From contig NC_083602.1 of NCBI RefSeq assembly GCF_029168945.1, positions 10,971,850 through 11,035,849 of the forward strand: 64,000 nucleotides of DNA, written 5' to 3'. The notes under the pieces were generated by a model, which had not been told where the DNA came from, ran no database searches, and saw only the letters and a list, made by a program, of their open reading frames with translations. This document shows positions 57,541-64,000 of the stretch, piece after piece; positions within the stretch are counted from its first letter, which is position 1, and each line of letters begins with the position of its first letter. Source of the DNA: Cannabis sativa. Taxonomy: Eukaryota; Streptophyta; Magnoliopsida; Rosales; Cannabaceae. The position numbers were made by a program, and so were the translations under genes.

Positions 57541-60230
57541 AACTCCCACTTGCACTAATATAAAAAAAAAAAGTGCATTTCAAATAATCATTAACACCTT
57601 CATATACCAATCAAGTGTAATAGTAGTATACTCCTCGTAATAGGATCTGATAGGTTGAATTAAACACAACCTCTTCTCCACCATTACTCTTCCTTAATCA
57701 CAAAATCCTTAATAATGTGAAATTCCTCTCTATATGTCTACTCTTTTGGGATACTGGATTCTATACTTTTGGGCAACTACTCTTTTGTTATACAGGAAGT
57801 AACCCTAGTAGTTAAGGCAAGTTGGAACACTGCCACAAATGTATAGAACTTTCCTTAGACTGAAAGAGTATCTTTCCTGCAACTTTTAACATTCAGTCTC
57901 TTTCTGGTAGACCAAGAGATTTCAGATAGGTTTTTACACTTCTCCAAATTTACTACTCCACCCCCAAAGTAATCACCATCTCATCAGCAGACTTTCTAGC
58001 ACAAAGGCAAGTCTTGAAATCTGATGTGGTGTAGTCTAAGAGTTTCAAAACCACCCTTATTGACTAACATATAGTTCCTCTTCTTAATCTTAAAATTTAC
58101 TTGATTGTCTTCCAATGTTCCTCTCCTGGATTAATCTGATACTTACTCATTACTCCCACTCAACAGCAGGTGTCTGGTCTAAGACATACAAAAACATATC
58201 TGAGACCTCTCACTGTTGATTTAAGAAATTCTTTCATGGCTTTATCTTCTCTGGAATAGTTGAGACTTTTCCTTAGATAAATAAAATCTATATCTAAGAA
58301 GTTGTGAAGCTTCTATAGATTGCCATTGGAAAGAAAATGCTTCAGCATCTTACTAAAGTAAGTTGCTTGCATTAGAGTAAGTAATTACCAGGTATACCAC
58401 AAGCCATAGGTTTAGATAAACTCAAACCTACAATACTAGGAATAGGAAGTTTTGTTAAGTCCATTGAATAGACTTATGAACGAAAATTTCCTTTCATGTC
58501 CTTGTAATAGAAAGCTTAAGGTTACTCCATGTGAATGGATCAAACCATAGTTCTCTTGGCTTTCTTCTTAGTTTCTTATCTTGACAATCCATTACTTGTT
58601 TAAACTCACAATGGATTTTAATCACTAGTGTCTTCCAAGTTATAACAAGGTGAGTTCCTAGAAACTCTCCCACTACAACAAGGTACCGTGAACTATGTCA
58701 AAGAAAACTAATTGGTATAGACCTCTTCAGTTGTGTTATGACAACAGAGGCAGTGGGATCATCATATGTAGAATAAGATGATAGAACACTTTTGGAATCA
58801 AGAAAAAAAAAATATCTCCTTTATTTGCTACTTTATTTTCAGACTTAGTCATTTTCTTAGAAAATCAGTATTTGTTTAAACAATAATGACTATGGGATGC
58901 TCCACCCCTAATCACTTAGAATAGCTAACAAACATGCAAACCAGGGTTAGCAGTTCTAGCTTTTCTTAAGATTTCGATTAGGTCATCCATGAATCTAGTA
59001 ATGATTTACATTAAGTATACAACCATTGCATCATTCTGAAATTTTATTTCCATAGAAAGATTTAGGCAACGACTAGTAACTAATCATCAATATGCAACTC
59101 GAATTTTCTGGGGAGGTAAGTTTGGATATAATTCAAAAATCAAATTAATGATCTTTGAACTGCATATCTACTAACTTTTTCTCCACCCCTATCAGTTCGC
59201 AAGATCTTTAACCACTTACCATTACTAGAAATTCATGAAATTTTTCAAACATTTCAAATTTCTTTTGCATAAGGTAAAATCTAGAGTGATCGTTTTAAGA
59301 ATACAACGAAAACTCATATCCACCCCTGAATGTACATCCATCTGCGAATGAGATGAAATTACTTTCAGTGGATATAGGCATATTAACTCTTTGCAGAGAA
59401 TGATCTTGTCAAAACCACTATGAACAAGATACAAATGCCATAGATTTATAAAATATGTGGTTGAATCTTTTGATGACTTAAGTTACATCAAAGAGTTCAT
59501 AGAATAGTTCAAGTGGATTCTGGTCAAAGAACACTAAACTCATATAGTTTAAATCCATTGAAAGAAAATGGTCATGAAACACTTGTGAAAGTGTAACTGT
59601 ATAATTAGTAATTCTCTCTTGGACCACCACTACTAATCTAACTCTATGATTTGCCTATACAAGTAGGAGATATCTAAGATTGAGGATTTATATCATTTAG
59701 GGATAGAATTCCGGGAATATAATCATATGTGTCATCTAATTTCTTAAGAGAAAATATGACTTTATATGATTTATAAACCATTCATCCAATGATATGTCAT
59801 TAAGCTAATTCGAAATGAATAAGCTAAGAGGAATTAGGATAATTTCGTTTTAAATAAGAATCCAACGATGCTCCGATTAGCGAGAGTCAAAGTAATCTTA
59901 TTTATACAATCTTCTTGTTTCATATTGTAAAACACTAGTCTAAGTTGTCATCAATTGATGAACAGTTAGATGTTGCATATACAATATTTATCTTTCGAGA
60001 TCTAACACTATTATGTTAGTCTAATGGTGAAAATCCATAAGGGATTTATCTCATTAGAAAAACAAATCAAGTTAGACCAACAATGAAGATTCGAAATTAA
60101 ACTACAATTTAATAACAGAAAATAACATGGTTCAATACAAATTCATACACAATTCAGAAATTATTAAGCACATAGCAAGTAGGAATGACAAGTGAAAACA
60201 CTAAAACATACAATCCTAAATAATTTCCAA
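57541..60230 (-). pseudogene. Decayed copia pol in element A
   Basis: It is co-linear with 48723-51500 of element B and carries the same general decay. For example, 57960-58060 matches 49140-49240. No domain is readable as protein over more than about 20 residues. Confidence 0.7.
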
Positions 60231-60609
60231 GGTTTTCAACAAACTGATATCAGTGTCCCGTTTAGGCGAGAGTCAAAGCTATCATCCATTGAATAGAGTT
60301 GTCAGCTCATCTAAAATGTCAAACATTCTAGCAACCTTTTATTCGATCAAGATGTGAATCCGCGTTGTCCCGTATAGGCGAGAGTCAAGGCTATTCTATC
60401 TTATGAGCTTCCACCATTGTTTCATATTCTTGCAAGTCTTATACAGTCGCCACCATTAGGGTGGTCATAAACTATATAAAAAACTTACAAGATTACTTAT
60501 CTTTCGAGATTAAACGGTGCTAACTTGCTAATGAACGTTCCTCCATTAGGGAGGATTACTCACTAAAACAATAGCTATGTAAAACCAATAATGGAGATCG
60601 AATATCCTT

Positions 60610-63400
60610 ATAACAAAAAGCTCATTATTTAATGAAGGGTTGTATTTTCTTCTAATATTTATTTTAATCTATTTATTTAAAATATATATATTTATTTAAT
60701 TAAAATTTCCAATTTATAATGAAAAATTCCAAATATAAATTTTAATTTAATATTTATAAATTATACTTAGATGGATAAATAGCGTGAATTATTTCCATCT
60801 TAGTAATAATTTCCATAAATATTTAGAAAATTATTCAATTTAAGTTGTTTCAAAATTAATTTAAATTAATTTACAACTCAAATTTAATTTTCTATAAATA
60901 TATATTGCATTTTCGAAAATGCTTTAAAATAAAATAAAAATAAATCCTCGAAAATTACTCTAATTTTATGTTGGCCCAAAATTAATAAAAATTAATTTTC
61001 AACAAAAAATATAATTTCCCTATTTAATTAAATATCTAAGAAAAATTTCAAATATTTAAGTATCATGATTAAAAAATCAACTTAAATATTAATTTTCTAT
61101 TTAATTAAATACACTAGAAAAATACTTCAAGCAAAACAGATAATATCTATCTAGACTTTCATAGACTAATTAATCCAATTTCTAATTATAATATATTTTA
61201 GTTCATTTATTTTAATTAACCATTAAATGAAAAAGTCATTGATTTAAGTTGGTCCAAAATTAAATAAATAATTTTCAACTTTAATCTATTTTTCAAATAA
61301 AATTCGAAATTTCTGCATTAAAGAAATGCAATTTCGAAATTTTGGGAAATGATTAATAAAATAAAATAAAATATATTTTGAAAAATATTCAAACTTAAGT
61401 TATTCTGAATGAAGATTCCAAACTTAAAATAATTTTCAACTTTAATTAAATAACATGAAAATAACAATATTTAAGTATCATGATGAAAATCAACTTAGAT
61501 ATGGAAATTTTTAATTTAATTAAATGTATTAAATTCAAGAAATAAATAATTAAGTATAGAGGAAACTTAATTATTAATTCTAGTTTAATACTAGGAAAAT
61601 ATACTAAACTTAGATTGTACCAAAAGTAATTAGGAAACAATTAATTTCACAATCTACGATATTTTCCTATTTAATATTAGAAATAATAACTAGTACTAGA
61701 AATAACTATCTAGAATATATCATTGACTAAGTGTTTTTCTAAAATTAACTTTAAAATATTACAATGAAAAATAAATTTCATATATTTTAAAAGTTAATTA
61801 TGTTGCTAATTCAATTTTAATTAGGTTAGACTAATATAATTAATCTAATACAATTATTTAAATAAGGCAAATGGGCCTTCACAATTAGGGTAGTTCATGT
61901 GAGGGGGAGCTGGGTTCAGTATGTCGTACCCACTTCTATGGCCCCCAACTCTCACACAAGGCCCAAAAGAGAGGAATTTAACCTTTAAATAAATAATTGT
62001 TATTCATTGAATAAGCCCAAATCTAATTGGGCCTAAATAAATTTCCTTATGTCAAAATTTATTTTAGCAACCTAGTCCATTTACTTAGTAAAAACTTAAA
62101 TGGGCTTCCTATATGCATCTAAGCCCAAAAGCAAACATATAGGCTCACACAGGTCAAATGATTTGGATGGGCCCTATCATGTTACTAGGTTTACACAGAT
62201 GAAAGAAGTACAAAATTTACCTGTTACAAATTATTTATAAGATCTATCGTCAATTGGACTATGATTTAAATCAGATCATTGGATCATGATCTGTCAACAA
62301 GTTAATCATAGCAATTTAGATCAGATAAATAATAGGTTTGTTAAAAAGTTTTGAATAAACAATATAAACAAACAAACATTGTCCATGTAACAGATGTGAG
62401 TCAAGATATTAATATAATTAAATTATTATTCTTAAACTAACCAAATAAAGGAAACTAATTTTAAAATATCTAGGTTTATTTGAATCAAAATTAAATATCT
62501 AATAAGATCAATGATTTGAAAGGAAAGAATCTTCAATATCACTTTCAGATCTTATAATTTAATAAAATAAACCAACTTTAAAATAGATTTGGTTAGATAA
62601 TTATTATTTTAGGACTAAAATAATAAATGAATAATAATTACCATAATTATATGTCAAAATATCTCAAATTAAGCAATATTCAAATCTCTACAAAAATATC
62701 TATGTTATTTAAATATTTAAGATATGATTTATAAATTTCTAATAAGGAAAAAATGATATATATACAAAAAATATCATTTTTAAACTTATAATTTATAAAT
62801 AATTAAATATTTAACAAAATAACAAATTTTTGAATTTGAACAACATTATGGTAGGTATATCTATAAAAATATCTATGTTAATTTCAAATTTATTAATTAT
62901 TTAATTTGTCATATAAGATAATTTTAATATAATATTTTAAATAAAAAGACAAAGTTATCTTTTAATTTAAAATATCTTAAATATCAAAATATCTAATCTT
63001 ATAATTAAATAATAAATAAATATTAAAGAACTTAACAAATTTTTAAATCTGACCATAATAGGAAATATTTAAAAATTGGAAACAATCCAAAATAGAAATA
63101 TTTAAAATTGGAAAAATTCCAAATTGAAAATATTTAAAATTGGAAACATTTCAATTTAGAAATATTTAAGAAAGGAAAATTGAATTTTGGGAAACAATCC
63201 CATGAAAAAATTGGATTTTTGGGGAAAAACCCCAAAAATCGCAACTTTTGGGAATCTGCCCAGAATTGGGCGTGCAACAGGCTGCACACAGCCTTCATGC
63301 GCGCGCGGATGGGGGGAACTGCCGAGAAATCTCGGCGCCTGCAGGGTGCCTGACCGAGAAACATGCAATGATCGTTTTAATTCATATTACATGAAAGTAA
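60610..63400 (-). other. AT-rich non-coding leader of element A
   Basis: This is the equivalent of 51900-54940 in element B, with indel differences. The part at 63200-63360 near the primer site is GC-richer (GCGCGCGGATGG) and differs from element B. The small ORFs there are not supported as genes. Confidence 0.7.
61872..61965 (-). other. Conserved nested-stem element, copy in A
   Basis: It has the same length and the same three stems as at 53560-53653. The differences between the copies that I can see fall outside the stems. Confidence 0.65.
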
Positions 63401-63426
63401 ATCATTACCATGGCTCTGGTGCCAGT

Positions 63427-64000
63427 TGTTGGAAATTATTTTACCAGGATCGAGATTTACTAACAGGTATGTTGGATTAACAACCTAATATGAATTCTAA
63501 AACAATGAAAATAAACACATATAAAGTTAGAAAACCTTACAGTGGGTGCAGCGGAATAATATGACTCCTTCCGTTCAGATCTCTAGCCCTTGATTCCTTT
63601 CTGTAGCAGAGCATCACCAAGATCTGAACCTGGATCTTCTTTTCTCCTTCTTTGATGCAGAAATTCCATAGTCTTCCATACTATGATTGAGATACCACTT
63701 GATGTGTGTGGGCACTACTCATCTCACAAGGATTTCGAATTTTTTTCTCTTTTTCTCTCTTGAATTTCGTGGCTTATCATCCATGCAAGGGAAGAGAACA
63801 AGGTTGCTTTATATAGGGAAAAGGGAGAGCACAACTTTCCAAATAAACAGTTTCCTTAATTACTGTGTAATCAATCAACTGCCTTATTTAGTGTGATCCA
63901 CCACTTTCCTATTTTTGCTAGGCTTTGATTAGAAATTACATGGCAATTAAAAAATAAAAATAATAATTGGGAAACACAAAGGGAGTGCTCGGCCATAGAG
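63427..64000 (-). repeat. 5' LTR of element A, cut by window end
   Basis: TGTTGGAAATTATTTTACC onward. It is almost identical to 45574-46150 of the partner LTR. Confidence 0.9.

Larger units (their letters stand above)
45574..64000 (-). mobile_element. Non-autonomous copia-type element A (partial)
   Basis: The left (3') LTR runs 45574-46812 and continues 56868-57540 around the inserted element B. The interior is 57541-63426. The right (5') LTR starts at 63427 and leaves the window. Next to the right LTR the minus strand reads TGGCACCAGAGCCATGGT, a variant tRNA-iMet primer site (63407-63426). Next to the left LTR is a PPT (GTGCAAGTGGGAGTT). No ORF over 80 codons with retroviral character exists in the interior. 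Confidence 0.88.

Noticed and set aside
63134..63480. Overlapping ORFs near the primer site of element A
   Set aside because: Low-complexity leader sequence with frames open on both strands; absent from element B.

Overview
The window looks like a repeat-filled intergenic region of an AT-rich eudicot nuclear genome. There is one candidate host gene at the left edge, and almost everything else is transposable elements nested in one another. Evidence for a plant: Tat-type Ty3/gypsy with two RNase H domains, CACTA genes with TNP2/DUF4218/DUF4216 signatures, copia LTRs with tRNA-iMet primer sites, Tourist-like and hAT MITEs, and GT-AG introns of 75-450 bp. The species cannot be fixed from the sequence. 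Cannabaceae is a low-confidence guess from LTR style only. No rRNA, functional tRNA, CRISPR or bacterial operon was seen.

Layout. (1) 1-1060: a short minus-strand gene for a plant protein I do not recognise (ATG at 893). (2) 1060-5363: AT-rich DNA with a Tourist-like MITE (2670-2980, TSD TAA), a 960-bp hAT-type element (3110-4069, 8-bp TSD) carrying a 500-bp degenerate GGACCC hexamer array, a copia LTR/RNase H remnant (4097-4540), and a CACTA-like terminus at 4974. (3) 5364-35361: a deep nest. A copia-type LTR (5364-7038, continuing 32937-33141) is split by a CACTA transposon (7039-32936), which is itself split by a young Tat-lineage gypsy element (7578-19857, TSD CATAG). A second solo LTR of the same copia family follows (33210-35356, TSD ACCTC) and carries a hAT MITE. 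(4) 35362-41285: a second CACTA end, a decayed chromovirus-like LTR, a broken copia RT/RNase H, and two opposed LTR fragments. (5) 41286-45573: a chromovirus-like gypsy element whose pol is deleted. (6) 45574-64000: a non-autonomous copia-type element (A) running off the window, with a sister element (B, 46813-56862, TSD CATTT) inserted in its left LTR.

How the parts relate. The gypsy element encodes gag and PR-RT-RNH-aRNH-INT on the minus strand. On the plus strand it carries a spliced antisense gene (PF04195-like domain plus coiled coil) with its own TATA box and 5' UTR intron, converging on pol. Its LTRs differ at about 3 of 782 sites, yet gag and pol are frameshifted. The CACTA element keeps a four-exon TNP2 gene that reads through as 1123 codons. 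Its second gene fuses a Transposase_24-like region to a Ulp1-like cysteine protease and breaks just after the catalytic Cys. Elements A and B have pol-derived regions decayed beyond coding but moved recently, so they were probably mobilised in trans. They share a conserved nested stem structure in an otherwise AT-rich leader.

Coordinates, splice sites and LTR differences were read by eye. No alignment or database search was run.
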